Assembly: GCA_041906305.1 (NCBI GenBank)
Contig: JAYRJL010000001.1
Location: 248,001-312,000 of the forward strand
Direction: 5' to 3'
Source: SHVZ01 sp041906305
GTDB taxonomy: Bacteria > Pseudomonadota > Alphaproteobacteria > SHVZ01
Length of the DNA stretch: 64,000 bases
This document shows, piece by piece, positions 15,211 through 23,847 of the stretch; the stretch's first letter is position 1; every line of letters starts with the position of its first letter. A program made the translations under genes and the position numbers. The notes beneath the pieces were generated by a model. That model was not told where the DNA came from, did no database searches, and saw only the letters and a list, made by a program, of their open reading frames with translations.

Positions 15211-17055
15211 ATGAGCGGGAAAAGATCCATGGGACGGGTACGCGCAGACTTCCGACTGCGACCGTTCGCCGCTCTGCTGATCGCATTGTCGCTCGCCGCG
15301 GCGTCGCCGTCCGTCGCGGGCGGTCGTCCCTTTATCGCGGAGCCGATCTGGGTCTACAACAACTGGTCCGCCTACGACGAGCTGTCGGACGATGTGCCGT
15401 TGACCGAAGATCTCGCGATGCGCGAGGTCGACGAGATTCGGAGGTTGCGCGAGCTCGGCGTGCGCCTCGACTACTACATGATGGATGCGTTCTGGTACGA
15501 CCCCGACGGCGGCTATAGGACTTGGCGTCCGGCGAGCTGGCCGCACGGGCCCGATCGGTGGCTGGAAGAGTGCGCGGCGATCGGCGTCAAGCCCGGTCTC
15601 TGGTTCAGCACGAACACGCTGACGCACATGAACGCCGCGCCGAAGTGGCGAGACTCCCTGGACGAGGGCGGTTATGCCATGGCCCTCTATACCGGCGGCT
15701 TCCTCGCCGACTTCATGGACGTGCTGCAGTACTGGTACGACCGTAGCATCCGCATGTTCAAGCTCGACTTCGCGCTGTTCACCGTGCCGGCCGCCGGCGA
15801 CGGGCTGATGATGACGCGTCGCGAGATCCGAAAGCGCAACGCCTGGGCGCTCTACGAGGCGCTTCTCGACTTTCGCCGGCGCAACCCGGACGTCGTTCTC
15901 GTAGGCTTCAACGGGATCGTCGGCGACATCACTACTCCAGCGCGGCCGCTGACGTCGTTCGCGACCACCTGGCTCAATGTCTTCGACACCCTCTATGCGG
16001 GCGATCCCCGCCCGGCCGACACGCCGGCGATGGATTTCTGGCGGTCGATGGACATCTACAGCGACCACATGGTCCGCGCCTTCGAGCGCGACGGCATTCC
16101 GCTCGCCCGCGTCGACTCGACGAGCGTCATGCTGGGCGAAACGGGCACGAACTACCGGCGCGGTGCGAAGGCCTGGAAGGGCAGCGTGCTGCTGATGCTG
16201 GCGCATGGCGGCTGGGTGAACACGCTGCACGGCGATCTCGAACGTCTCGGGGACGAGGACGTGCGCTGGCTGGCGAAAGTCCAGCAGATGTACGATCCTC
16301 TGCAGCGGCGCGGCGCCATCGCTTCGTTCGGGGGCGAACCCGGCAGCTCGGCGCCCTACGGCTTCGTCGCCGATGGAGGCGACGGCGCGCTCTATGCCGT
16401 CGTGAACCCGTCGCAAAGCGTCCGATCGATCGAGATGCCGTCCGCGACGCGGGCGCTCTCGCGCGGCCGCGTCCTCTTCCGCGATGCCGGCTTCGAGCCG
16501 ATGCTCGACGGCGATGAGGTCCGCCTCGGCCCGGGTCAGCTCGCGCTGGTAGGATACGGCCGCTATGCGGATCCGTCCTACGATCTCGGCGTAGAAGCCG
16601 ACATCCGGATCCCGCGCGCGATCGAGCGCATCCAGGCGAAGTTCTCGCCGACCGAGGCCCTGACCTCCGTGCCTGAGACGTCATCGGCGGTATCCCTGTT
16701 GAGCCTGGTGCCAGTGCGCCGGCGTCCGCTCAGCATCGAGACGGTGGTGGCGGCGCCCGACCGCGGCGACCTGAGGATCATCCTCAAGCGCCGCGACGGC
16801 GATGGCGCCATGGCGCGACGCTTTAGCAAGACCTCGATGGGTCGCCACCTGGTGATCTCGGCCTCCCAGGACGGCAATCCGCTGCCGGTCGAGATCCGCT
16901 ACGACAAGGTGATCTGGAGCGGCCTGTCCTGGGCGGTCGGCGAAATCCGCGGGGACGACCTGGATCGCCGGCATCCGATCCGGATCCGGCTCGCGACGCG
17001 GGAGAGGGACACCGACGTCCGCCTGTCCGGACAGGTCTTCCGCGTCGAATACTGA
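15211..17055 (+). CDS. Secreted clan GH-D (alpha-galactosidase-like) glycoside hydrolase
   Basis: The 614-residue product has an N-terminal signal peptide (FAALLIALSLAAASPSVAGG). A (beta/alpha)8-barrel pattern follows: EIRRLRELGVRLDYYMMDAFWYDPDGG, GVKPGLWFS and RIRMFKLDF-like MFKLDFALF, where the Asp of K-L-D would be the nucleophile as in GH27/GH36 enzymes. A second acidic residue may come from the LARVDST region. The C-terminal 180 residues form a beta-rich domain. It is probably exported and acts on alpha-linked galactose-type glycans; the exact family and substrate are inferred. Confidence 0.65.
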   Translation: MSGKRSMGRVRADFRLRPFAALLIALSLAAASPSVAGGRPFIAEPIWVYNNWSAYDELSDDVPLTEDLAMREVDEIRRLRELGVRLDYYMMDAFWYDPDGGYRTWRPASWPHGPDRWLEECAAIGVKPGLWFSTNTLTHMNAAPKWRDSLDEGGYAMALYTGGFLADFMDVLQYWYDRSIRMFKLDFALFTVPAAGDGLMMTRREIRKRNAWALYEALLDFRRRNPDVVLVGFNGIVGDITTPARPLTSFATTWLNVFDTLYAGDPRPADTPAMDFWRSMDIYSDHMVRAFERDGIPLARVDSTSVMLGETGTNYRRGAKAWKGSVLLMLAHGGWVNTLHGDLERLGDEDVRWLAKVQQMYDPLQRRGAIASFGGEPGSSAPYGFVADGGDGALYAVVNPSQSVRSIEMPSATRALSRGRVLFRDAGFEPMLDGDEVRLGPGQLALVGYGRYADPSYDLGVEADIRIPRAIERIQAKFSPTEALTSVPETSSAVSLLSLVPVRRRPLSIETVVAAPDRGDLRIILKRRDGDGAMARRFSKTSMGRHLVISASQDGNPLPVEIRYDKVIWSGLSWAVGEIRGDDLDRRHPIRIRLATRERDTDVRLSGQVFRVEY

Positions 17056-17105
17056 GGCGTCGCATTCGCGTTGACCTGGCCATGGGCCCCTCCCATGATC
17101 CGGTC

Positions 17106-17318
17106 ATGACCGAACCCAAGGCCGCCGCAGGCGCCATCGATCCGAAGCTGCTCGAGATCCTGGTCTGCCCTCTGACCAAGTCGCCGCTCCGCTACGATCG
17201 CGAGGCGCAGGAGCTGATCAGCGACCAGGCGAAGCTGGCCTACCCGATCCGCGACGGCATCCCGATCATGCTGGTCGACGAGGCGCGCTCGATCGACGAC
17301 GAGTCCGTGAAGCGGTGA
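17106..17318 (+). CDS. Trm112 family protein
   Basis: A 70-residue protein with the Trm112/YcaR signature: DPKLLEILVCPLTKSPLRYD, then LAYPIRDGIPIMLVDEAR. The usual second half of the zinc site is reduced to a single visible Cys (VCP), as in many bacterial members. Trm112-like proteins activate or stabilise partner methyltransferases; the bacterial partner is unclear. The frame opens at 17082, but the ATG at 17106 gives the normal N-terminus. The stop overlaps the next GTG. Confidence 0.85.
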   Translation: MTEPKAAAGAIDPKLLEILVCPLTKSPLRYDREAQELISDQAKLAYPIRDGIPIMLVDEARSIDDESVKR

Positions 17319-17701
17319 CCGGAAAAGAGCTGCCGGCGCCCTGGCCGACCGAGCTTCGCCTCCGGAAGGCGGAGAAGATTCTCGAGATCGTCTACGACGA
17401 CGGCGTCGCCTTCCGGATCCCGGCCGAGCTGCTGCGGGTCGAAAGCCCGTCGGCCGAGGTGCAGGGCCACAGCGCCTCGCAGAAGACGCTGGTCTCCGGC
17501 CGTCGCCATGTCGGCATCCTCGAGGTCGAGCCGGTCGGCAACTACGCGGTCCGCCTCGTCTTCGACGACCTGCACGATACCGGCATCTACACCTGGGCCT
17601 ATCTCCGCCATCTCGGCGAGAACCAGGACAAGCTGTTCAAGGCCTATCTCGACGCGCTCGCCGGCAAGGGCCTGTCGCGCGACCCGCCGCAGCGTCACTA
17701 G
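17315..17701 (+). CDS. DUF971 (GBBH-like N-terminal domain) protein
   Basis: A 128-residue single-domain DUF971 protein starting at GTG 17315, coupled by a 4-nt overlap to Trm112. Visible features are PTELRLRKAEKILEIVYDDGVAFRIPAELLRVESPSAEVQGH and the conserved end HDTGIYTWAYLRHLGEN. This domain occurs as the N-terminal part of gamma-butyrobetaine hydroxylases and beside Fe-S carrier ATPases, but the stand-alone protein has no firmly established function. Confidence 0.85.
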   Translation: MTGKELPAPWPTELRLRKAEKILEIVYDDGVAFRIPAELLRVESPSAEVQGHSASQKTLVSGRRHVGILEVEPVGNYAVRLVFDDLHDTGIYTWAYLRHLGENQDKLFKAYLDALAGKGLSRDPPQRH

Positions 17702-17756
17702 CGTCACACTTCCTCAACATCGCCGTCATCGGAGCATAACGGCAGCGGCCTAAGAC
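17701..17756 (+). promoter_or_regulatory. Candidate Pho box before phoX
   Basis: Four 7-mers lie at an exact 11-bp period: GCGTCAC (17701), CCTCAAC (17712), CCGTCAT (17723), GCATAAC (17734). The first and third match CTGTCAY at 5 and 6 of 7 positions; the other two are weak. A poor -10 candidate (TAAGAC, 17751) lies 10 bp after the last repeat, the same spacing as at pstS. PhoX being a phosphate-starvation enzyme supports the call. Confidence 0.45.
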
Positions 17757-17787
17757 AAGGGTCCCACACAAGGACCGGAGGCCTGAC

Positions 17788-20019
17788 ATGCCCGACACTC
17801 ACGCGCCCGCGTCGCAGCCTGACCATGCTGACGCCGAGGACATCGGCATCAACACGAGCGCCAATCCCACGCTCGCCGAGATCGTCAGCGAACGCCTGGA
17901 AAACCCCTCGCGTCGCGGCCTGCTGAAGGGTGCGGCGATGACCGCCGCGCTTTCCTTCGTCGGCCTGGGCGCCTCGTCCGCCCCCGCTGCCGCCCAGACC
18001 GCCGGCGCCGCCGCGCGTCCGGCGCGCCTCGGCTTCAATGCAGTGGCCAAGAGCCTCGCCGACACCGTGACAGTGCCCGAGGGCTACACGGCGAAGGTGC
18101 TGCTGCGCCTCGGCGATCCTCTCGCAGCCAACATTCCGGCCTACAGGAACGACGGCACCGATCCCGCCGCCAGCTTCGCCATGCGCGCCGGCGACCATCA
18201 CGACGGCATGCATTTCTTCGGCCTGGACGCCAACGGCCGCCCGGCCCCGTCCAGCAGCACCCGCGCTCTCCTGGTGCAGAACCATGAGGCGATCACGCCG
18301 ATGTTCCTGCATCCGAACGGCGTGTCGACGACCGGCAGCGGGGCGACCCAGGTCCGCACCTCGCCCGAGGAAGTCCTGCGCGAGTACTACGTGCACGGCG
18401 TTTCCATCGTCGAGATCGCGCGCGATGCCAACGGCCAGTGGAGCTACAAGCAGGACTCGCCGTTCAACCGCCGCGTCCACACGCTGACCGAGATGGAGCT
18501 CTCCGGACCGGCGGCGAAGACGCCCTACATGGTCACCAAGTACTCGACGACGGGCGCGCATACCCGCGGCACGCTCAACAACTGCGCCAACGGCTACACG
18601 CCGTGGTCGACCTACCTCACCTGCGAGGAGAACTGGTTCGGCTACTTCCGGCGCGCTGCGGCGACCGACGACGCCAAGCGCACGCCGAAGGAGATCGCGT
18701 CCTTCAAGCGCATCGGCCTCGGCGGCACCGGCCGCGAGCTGTGGGCCACGGTGACGCCGGACACCCCAGAGGGCCTCTATGGCCGCTGGAACGCCGAGGC
18801 GGTCGGCGCCGGCCCGGCCGACGACTATCGCAACGCTTCCAACACTTATGGCTGGGTGGTGGAGATCGATCCCTACAATCCGACCTCGACGCCGAAGAAG
18901 CGCACGGCGCTCGGCCGCTTCGCCCATGAAGGCTGCTGGCCGACGGCGCCCAGGGCCGGCCGTCCGCTGGTCTGGTACTCGGGCGACGATTCCCGCGGCG
19001 AGTACGTCTACAAATACGTGTCGACCGCGAACTGGGATCCGGCGGACGCCTCGCGCGGCATGGCCGCGGGCGACAAGTATCTCGACAGCGGCAAGCTCTA
19101 TGTCGCGAAGTTCAACGCCGACGGCACTGGTGAGTGGCTCGAGCTCCGCTTCGGCAGCGAGCGCATCAACGCCAGCACGCCGGGATATGCCTTCGCCGAC
19201 CAGGCCGACGTGCTGATCAACGCGCGCATCGCGGCGGACGCGCTGGGTGCCACCAAGATGGACCGCCCCGAATGGGGCGCGGTCGATCCGGTCACCGGCG
19301 AAGTCTACCTGACGCTGACCAACAACACCGCCCAGGTGCGGCCCCTGGCCCAGCTCGATGCGGCGAATCCCCGCCTCTACAACGACGCCAAGACCAACGG
19401 CTCGGCGCAGTGGGGCAACCCCAACGGCCACATCCTCCGTTGGCGCGAGAATGGCGACGACGCAGCCGCCACCGGCTTCACCTGGGACATCTATCTGTTC
19501 GCGGCGCGGGACGGGAAGGATCCGAAGAACGTCAACATCTCCGGGCTCACCAAGGACAACGACATGTCGAGCCCGGACGGTCTCTGGTTCTCGCATGCGA
19601 CCAACATCTGCTGGATCGAGACCGACGACGGTGCCTACACCGACGTCACCAACTGCATGCTGCTCGCGGCACTGCCGGGCCGGGTCGGCGACGGCGGGTC
19701 TGACGCCAAGCGCACCATCACCAACACCGACGACAAGGGCGCGGTACGCGAGGTCGCGACCCATGTCGGCGCGCCCGCCGGCGACAAGGTGCGGCGCTTC
19801 CTGGTCGGTCCCGTGCATTGCGAGCTCACCGGCGTCGCGGAGTCGCCGGACGGCCGTGCGCTCTTTGTGAACATCCAGCACCCCGGCGAAGAATCCAAGC
19901 CGGCGGATATCGGCAGCCCGGAGAAGTTCTCCAGCCACTGGCCGGATGGCGGCATGTCCAGGCCGCGCTCGGCCACCATCGTCATCACCAAGAATGACGG
20001 CGGCCTGATCGGGCTCTAA
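17788..20019 (+). CDS. phoX: Alkaline phosphatase PhoX, Tat-exported
   Basis: PhoX is a periplasmic Ca/Fe-dependent phosphomonoesterase that releases phosphate from organic esters. The 743-residue product has a twin-arginine leader (SRRGLLKGAAMTAALSFVGLG) after a polar N-terminus of about 40 residues. Typical PhoX segments follow: VQNHEAITPMFLHPNG, TPWSTYLTCEENWFGYF, WVVEIDPYNPTSTPKKRTALGRFAHEG, SGDDSRGEYVYKYV and the terminal PDGRALFVNIQHPGE. It lies in a phosphate block with pstSCAB downstream, and a Pho-box-like region precedes it. Regulation by PhoB is inferred. Confidence 0.9.
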   Translation: MPDTHAPASQPDHADAEDIGINTSANPTLAEIVSERLENPSRRGLLKGAAMTAALSFVGLGASSAPAAAQTAGAAARPARLGFNAVAKSLADTVTVPEGYTAKVLLRLGDPLAANIPAYRNDGTDPAASFAMRAGDHHDGMHFFGLDANGRPAPSSSTRALLVQNHEAITPMFLHPNGVSTTGSGATQVRTSPEEVLREYYVHGVSIVEIARDANGQWSYKQDSPFNRRVHTLTEMELSGPAAKTPYMVTKYSTTGAHTRGTLNNCANGYTPWSTYLTCEENWFGYFRRAAATDDAKRTPKEIASFKRIGLGGTGRELWATVTPDTPEGLYGRWNAEAVGAGPADDYRNASNTYGWVVEIDPYNPTSTPKKRTALGRFAHEGCWPTAPRAGRPLVWYSGDDSRGEYVYKYVSTANWDPADASRGMAAGDKYLDSGKLYVAKFNADGTGEWLELRFGSERINASTPGYAFADQADVLINARIAADALGATKMDRPEWGAVDPVTGEVYLTLTNNTAQVRPLAQLDAANPRLYNDAKTNGSAQWGNPNGHILRWRENGDDAAATGFTWDIYLFAARDGKDPKNVNISGLTKDNDMSSPDGLWFSHATNICWIETDDGAYTDVTNCMLLAALPGRVGDGGSDAKRTITNTDDKGAVREVATHVGAPAGDKVRRFLVGPVHCELTGVAESPDGRALFVNIQHPGEESKPADIGSPEKFSSHWPDGGMSRPRSATIVITKNDGGLIGL

Positions 20020-20040
20020 CTGCGACGCGAGGAGAAGGGC

Positions 20041-20697
20041 ATGCGCGTCCTTCTCCTCGCCTGCCTCGCGCTCGCCGTCGCGGCGCATCCTGCCCTCGGG
20101 CAAGACGCGCTGCGCGGCAAGCGGCTCTACCACGAGGTCGGCCGCCTCAGCGGCGCCGGCGTCAGCTGCGTCGATTGCCATGGCGGCCTGCCCGGGGCGC
20201 TGCACGGAATCGGCCGCGTCGGCGACGATCCCGACCGGATCGACTACGCGATCGGCGCGGTCTCGCAGATGACTCCGCTTCGCGGACGCCTTTCCCGGCA
20301 GGACGTGGTCGACCTCGCCGCCTATGTGGCGCGGCCGGGCGTGCCCAGCCCCGACCCGCGCGTGAGCACGTCCGGTGCCGCATCGCTGCCCTTCGTGCCG
20401 GATCGCCTCGAATTCGCCGGCCCTGCCTTAGGAATGGTCCGGCTGTCCAACAGCGGGTCGGCCGCCTTGCGTCTCGATTCTCGTCCTGCTCTCGCAGGCG
20501 AGCACGCCGCTCAGTTCACAATCGCGGAGGCGACCTGCGCCGCGGGCCTCGTCCTCGGCGAGGGAGAGTCCTGCACGGTGACGATCGCATTCGCCCCCGA
20601 GGCCGGATCTGGCCTGCGCGTCGCCGTCCTGCGGCTGGCGCATGACTGGATCGGCGGGGGGGCCAACGTCCCGCTGATCGGCCGCCTAGCCCACTGA
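20041..20697 (+). CDS. Periplasmic c-type cytochrome with C-terminal Ig-like domain
   Basis: A signal peptide (MRVLLLACLALAVAAHPALG) is followed by a small cytochrome c domain with a single haem motif CVDCHG (residues about 44-49) and a Met-containing region (AVSQMTPLRG), probably the sixth ligand. Residues 115-218 are a beta-rich domain (DRLEFAGPALGMVRLSNSGSAALRL, then GESCTVTIAFAPEAG) that resembles the HYDIN/ASPM-type or choice-of-anchor D Ig fold. It starts 21 bp after phoX and probably shares its transcript. The electron partner is unknown. Confidence 0.7.
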   Translation: MRVLLLACLALAVAAHPALGQDALRGKRLYHEVGRLSGAGVSCVDCHGGLPGALHGIGRVGDDPDRIDYAIGAVSQMTPLRGRLSRQDVVDLAAYVARPGVPSPDPRVSTSGAASLPFVPDRLEFAGPALGMVRLSNSGSAALRLDSRPALAGEHAAQFTIAEATCAAGLVLGEGESCTVTIAFAPEAGSGLRVAVLRLAHDWIGGGANVPLIGRLAH

Positions 20698-20757
20698 TTC
20701 CAACGGCCGCAAGGCTGCGACAACCGGCCTCGTCCCGGGAACCGGCCTCCGGCCCCA

Positions 20758-20813
20758 CCGTCATATGCATGTCATAGAACTGTGACATGAGTGTCTCTGG
20801 CGACGACTAGGAT
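20758..20813 (+). promoter_or_regulatory. Tandem Pho box and promoter of pstS
   Basis: Four PhoB half-sites follow at an 11-bp period: CCGTCAT (20758-20764), ATGTCAT (20769), CTGTGAC (20780) and a degenerate GTGTCTC (20791), against the consensus CTGTCAT. A -10-like TAGGAT (20808-20813) begins 10 bp after the last repeat. No -35 box is needed in PhoB-activated promoters. pstS starts at 20859 with AAGGAG upstream. Confidence 0.8.
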
Positions 20814-20858
20814 CCGCTCCGACCGCCGATACGCGGCGGTCATGACAAGGAGAACCCT

Positions 20859-21893
20859 ATGAAATTCCTCACGAAAACGCTTCAGGCTGGCGCCGTTGCG
20901 CTCCTGGCCGTTTCCGCCGCCCAGGCCGCCGACATCTCCGGCGCGGGCGCGACCTTCCCCTACCCGATCTACGCCAAGTGGGCGGACGCTTATAAGAAGG
21001 AGACGGGCGTCGGCTTGAACTACCAGTCGATCGGCTCCGGCGGCGGCATCAAGCAGATCCAGGCGAAGACCGTCACCTTCGGCGCCTCCGACGCGCCGCT
21101 CAAGGCGGAGGAACTCGACAAGTCCGGCCTGATCCAGTTCCCGATGATCATGGGCGGCGTGGTGCCGGTGGTGAACCTGCCGGACGTGGCGGCCGGCTCG
21201 CTGACCCTCGACGGCCCGACGCTCGGCGACATCTACATGGGCAAGATCGCCAAGTGGAACGACGAGCGCATCGCCAAGCTGAACCCCGGCATGAAGCTGC
21301 CGTCGACCGCGATTGCGCCGGTCTATCGCTCGGACGGCTCGGGCACGAACTTCCTGTTCACCACGTACCTCTCGGAAGTGAACGCGGCGTTCAAGGACAA
21401 GATCGGCGCCAACGCCTCGGTGCAGTGGCCGACCGGCATCGGCGCCAAGGGCAATGAAGGCGTCGCCGGCATGACGCAGCAGACCCGCGGCGCGATCGGC
21501 TACGTCGAGTACGCCTATGCCAAGCAGAACAAGATGAACGCGGTGAAGCTGGTCAACAAGGACGGCAAGCCCGTCGAGCCAAAGAGCTCCGCCTTCCAGG
21601 CCGCCGCCGCCGGCGCCGACTGGGCGAACGCGAAGGGCTACTACGTGATCCTCACCAACCAGCCGGGCGCCGACAGCTGGCCGATCACCGGTGCCAGCTT
21701 CATCCTGATGCACAAGGAACCGCAGGACCCGACGTCGGCGAAGGAAGCGCTCAAGTTCTTCTCCTGGGCCTACAAAAACGGCGGCAAGCTCGCCGACGAG
21801 CTCGACTACGTGGCGATGCCGGACTCGGTGGTGAAGATGGTCGACCAGACCTGGAAGTCCACGATCAAGGCCGGCGGCCAGCCTCTCTGGTAA
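20859..21893 (+). CDS. pstS: Phosphate ABC transporter substrate-binding protein PstS
   Basis: The high-affinity periplasmic phosphate receptor. The 344-residue product has a signal peptide (KTLQAGAVALLAVSAAQA) and the family signature DISGAGATFPYPIYAKWADAYKKE, LNYQSIGSGGGIKQI, FGASDAPL, IAPVYRSDGSGTNFLF and TRGAIGYVEYAYA. Ser and Thr residues in these loops form the phosphate site. The gene has AAGGAG before the ATG and a strong tandem Pho box upstream. A large hairpin separates it from pstC. Confidence 0.97.
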   Translation: MKFLTKTLQAGAVALLAVSAAQAADISGAGATFPYPIYAKWADAYKKETGVGLNYQSIGSGGGIKQIQAKTVTFGASDAPLKAEELDKSGLIQFPMIMGGVVPVVNLPDVAAGSLTLDGPTLGDIYMGKIAKWNDERIAKLNPGMKLPSTAIAPVYRSDGSGTNFLFTTYLSEVNAAFKDKIGANASVQWPTGIGAKGNEGVAGMTQQTRGAIGYVEYAYAKQNKMNAVKLVNKDGKPVEPKSSAFQAAAAGADWANAKGYYVILTNQPGADSWPITGASFILMHKEPQDPTSAKEALKFFSWAYKNGGKLADELDYVAMPDSVVKMVDQTWKSTIKAGGQPLW

Positions 21894-21916
21894 GCGCCTA
21901 GATCCGACCTGATCCC

Positions 21917-21957
21917 TCGCCCGGGACGGGCCTTTCCAAGAGGCCGGTCCCGGGCGA
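21917..21957. other. Long hairpin between pstS and pstC
   Basis: Perfect 11-bp arms TCGCCCGGGAC (21917-21927) and GTCCCGGGCGA (21947-21957) enclose a second 5-bp stem (21929-21933 with 21941-21945) and a 7-nt loop, interrupted only by a G-G mismatch. A short TCCTTT follows. Such a structure after a binding-protein gene usually stabilises the upstream message or partly terminates transcription, so that PstS exceeds PstCAB. Confidence 0.7.
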
Positions 21958-21982
21958 TCCTTTGTCCGAGATCCCTGAGAAG

Positions 21983-22984
21983 ATGACGACCACCACGGCC
22001 CAGCCCAGATCGGACCTCGACGCGCGGGCAGCGGCCGTCAACGCGATCGCCGCGCGCGGACGCCGGGAGGACGGGCTTTTCCGCGGCGTCTCGCTCGCCT
22101 CCGCGCTGATCGTGCTGCTGGTATTGGGCGGCGTCATCGTCTCGCTGGTCGTCGGCGCCTGGCCGGCGATTCGCGAGTTCGGTCCCGGCTTCCTGGTCAC
22201 CGAGACCTGGAATCCCGTCACCGGCAGGTTCGGCGCGATGGCGCCGATCTACGGCACGCTGATCACCTCGGCGATCGCCATGGCGATCGCGGTGCCGATC
22301 GGCTTCGGCATCGCCGTCTTCATCACCGAGATCTGCCCGCCCTGGGCGAAGCGCCCGCTCGGCATCGCGATCGAGCTCCTGGCCGGCATCCCCTCGATCA
22401 TCTACGGCATCTGGGGTCTCTTCGTCTTCGCGCCCTTCCTGCAGCATCACGTGCAGCCGTTCCTGGTCGAGGCCTTCGAGGACGTGCCGGGGCTGGAGGC
22501 GATCTTCCGCGGCCCGCCCTACGGCATCGGCATCCTCACCGCCGGCATGATCCTCGCGATCATGGTCCTTCCCTTCATCACCTCGATCACCCGCGACGTG
22601 TTCGAAACCGTCCCGGCGATGCTGAAGGAGTCGGCCTACGGCCTCGGCGCCACCACCTGGGAGGTGGTGTGGAACGTGGTGCTGCCCTACACGCGCGTCG
22701 GCGTGGTCGGCGGCGTCATGCTCGGCCTCGGCCGCGCGCTCGGCGAGACCATGGCGGTCACCTTCGTCATCGGCAACGCGCATCGCATCTCGGCATCCCT
22801 GCTGGCGCCGGGCACCACGATCTCGGCGGCGATCGCCAATGAATTCACGGAGGCGGTCGGCGACATCTACACCGCGTCGCTGATCGCGCTCGGCCTGATT
22901 CTCTTCGTCATCACCTTCATCGTGCTGGCGCTGGCCAAGTTTCTGCTGCTCCGTGCCCAGGCGCGTGCGGGAGGCGGCCGGTGA
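21983..22984 (+). CDS. pstC: Phosphate ABC transporter permease PstC
   Basis: An inner-membrane channel subunit for phosphate. After a polar N-terminus of about 35 residues there are six hydrophobic segments, beginning with SALIVLLVLGGVIVSLVVGAW. The EAA-type loop is visible as LKESAYGLGATTWEVVWNVVLP. ATG 21983 is preferred, although an in-frame TTG at 21962 would add seven residues. The end overlaps the pstA GTG by 4 nt. It pairs with PstA and the PstB ATPase. Confidence 0.93.
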   Translation: MTTTTAQPRSDLDARAAAVNAIAARGRREDGLFRGVSLASALIVLLVLGGVIVSLVVGAWPAIREFGPGFLVTETWNPVTGRFGAMAPIYGTLITSAIAMAIAVPIGFGIAVFITEICPPWAKRPLGIAIELLAGIPSIIYGIWGLFVFAPFLQHHVQPFLVEAFEDVPGLEAIFRGPPYGIGILTAGMILAIMVLPFITSITRDVFETVPAMLKESAYGLGATTWEVVWNVVLPYTRVGVVGGVMLGLGRALGETMAVTFVIGNAHRISASLLAPGTTISAAIANEFTEAVGDIYTASLIALGLILFVITFIVLALAKFLLLRAQARAGGGR

Positions 22985-23835
22985 CGCTCTACCAGCGCCG
23001 CAAGCTCACCAACAGCGTGGCACTGGGATTCGCCGGCGTCGCCGCGGCGATCGGGCTCTTCTGGCTCGCCTCGATCCTCTGGGTCCTCGTCGCCAAGGGC
23101 ATCGCCGGCATCGACCTGCAGCTCTTCACCGAGATGACGCCGCCGCCCGGCAGCGACGGCGGCCTGCTCAACGCGATCTTCGGCAGCCTGGTGATGACGG
23201 TGGTGGCGGTCATCGTCGGCGCGCCGATCGGCATCCTCGCCGGCACGTATCTCGCCGAATATGCGCGCTACGAGAAGGGCGGTCGCATCGGCGAGGTCGT
23301 CCGCTTCGTCAACGACATTCTGCTTAGCGCGCCTTCGATCATCGTCGGCCTGTTCATCTACGAGGTCATGGTGATCCGGATGGGGCATTTCTCGGCCTGG
23401 GCCGGTGCGATGGCGCTCGCGGTGATCGCGGTGCCGGTCGTTCTCCGCACCACCGACGACATGCTGACCCTGGTGCCGGCGGGCCTGCGCGAAGCGGCGG
23501 CGGCGCTGGGCGCGCCTCGCTGGAAGGTCGTGGTGACGATCTCCTACCGCGCCGCCGCCAGCGGCATGATGACCGGGGTGCTGTTGGCGATAGCCCGCGT
23601 TTCAGGCGAGACCGCGCCGCTTCTCTTCACCGCGCTCAACAACCAGTTCTGGAGCGCCAACATGAACGCGCCGATGGCGAACCTTCCGGTCGTCATCTTC
23701 CAGTTCGCGCTGAGTCCTTACGAGAACTGGCAGCATCTTGCCTGGAGCGGCGCGCTGGTGATCACCGCGACGGTGCTGTTTCTCAACATCGTCGCGCGGA
23801 TGCTTGCGGCGCGAAGCAGAACGAGCGGGGAATAG
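22981..23835 (+). CDS. pstA: Phosphate ABC transporter permease PstA
   Basis: The second channel subunit, 284 residues, starting at GTG 22981, which overlaps the pstC stop. It has six membrane segments and the conserved loop LREAAAALGAPRWKVVVTISYRAA. The regions AGTYLAEYAR and ISGETAPLLFTALNN-like RVSGETAPLLFTALNNQF are typical of PstA. It is followed directly by pstB. Confidence 0.95.
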   Translation: MTLYQRRKLTNSVALGFAGVAAAIGLFWLASILWVLVAKGIAGIDLQLFTEMTPPPGSDGGLLNAIFGSLVMTVVAVIVGAPIGILAGTYLAEYARYEKGGRIGEVVRFVNDILLSAPSIIVGLFIYEVMVIRMGHFSAWAGAMALAVIAVPVVLRTTDDMLTLVPAGLREAAAALGAPRWKVVVTISYRAAASGMMTGVLLAIARVSGETAPLLFTALNNQFWSANMNAPMANLPVVIFQFALSPYENWQHLAWSGALVITATVLFLNIVARMLAARSRTSGE

Positions 23836-23847
23836 GTGGAGCAGACG

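Noticed and set aside
13384..16416. A 1010-codon open frame on the minus strand
   Set aside because: It covers the GT-C gene in a different frame and the antisense of the GH gene. Its product is a low-complexity Arg/Ala/Gly-rich string with no domain. It is an artefact of high GC.
17704..20205. An 833-codon minus-strand frame opposite phoX
   Set aside because: Its composition is Arg/Ala/Gly/Val-rich with no recognisable domain, and it lies wholly opposite the well-supported phoX gene.
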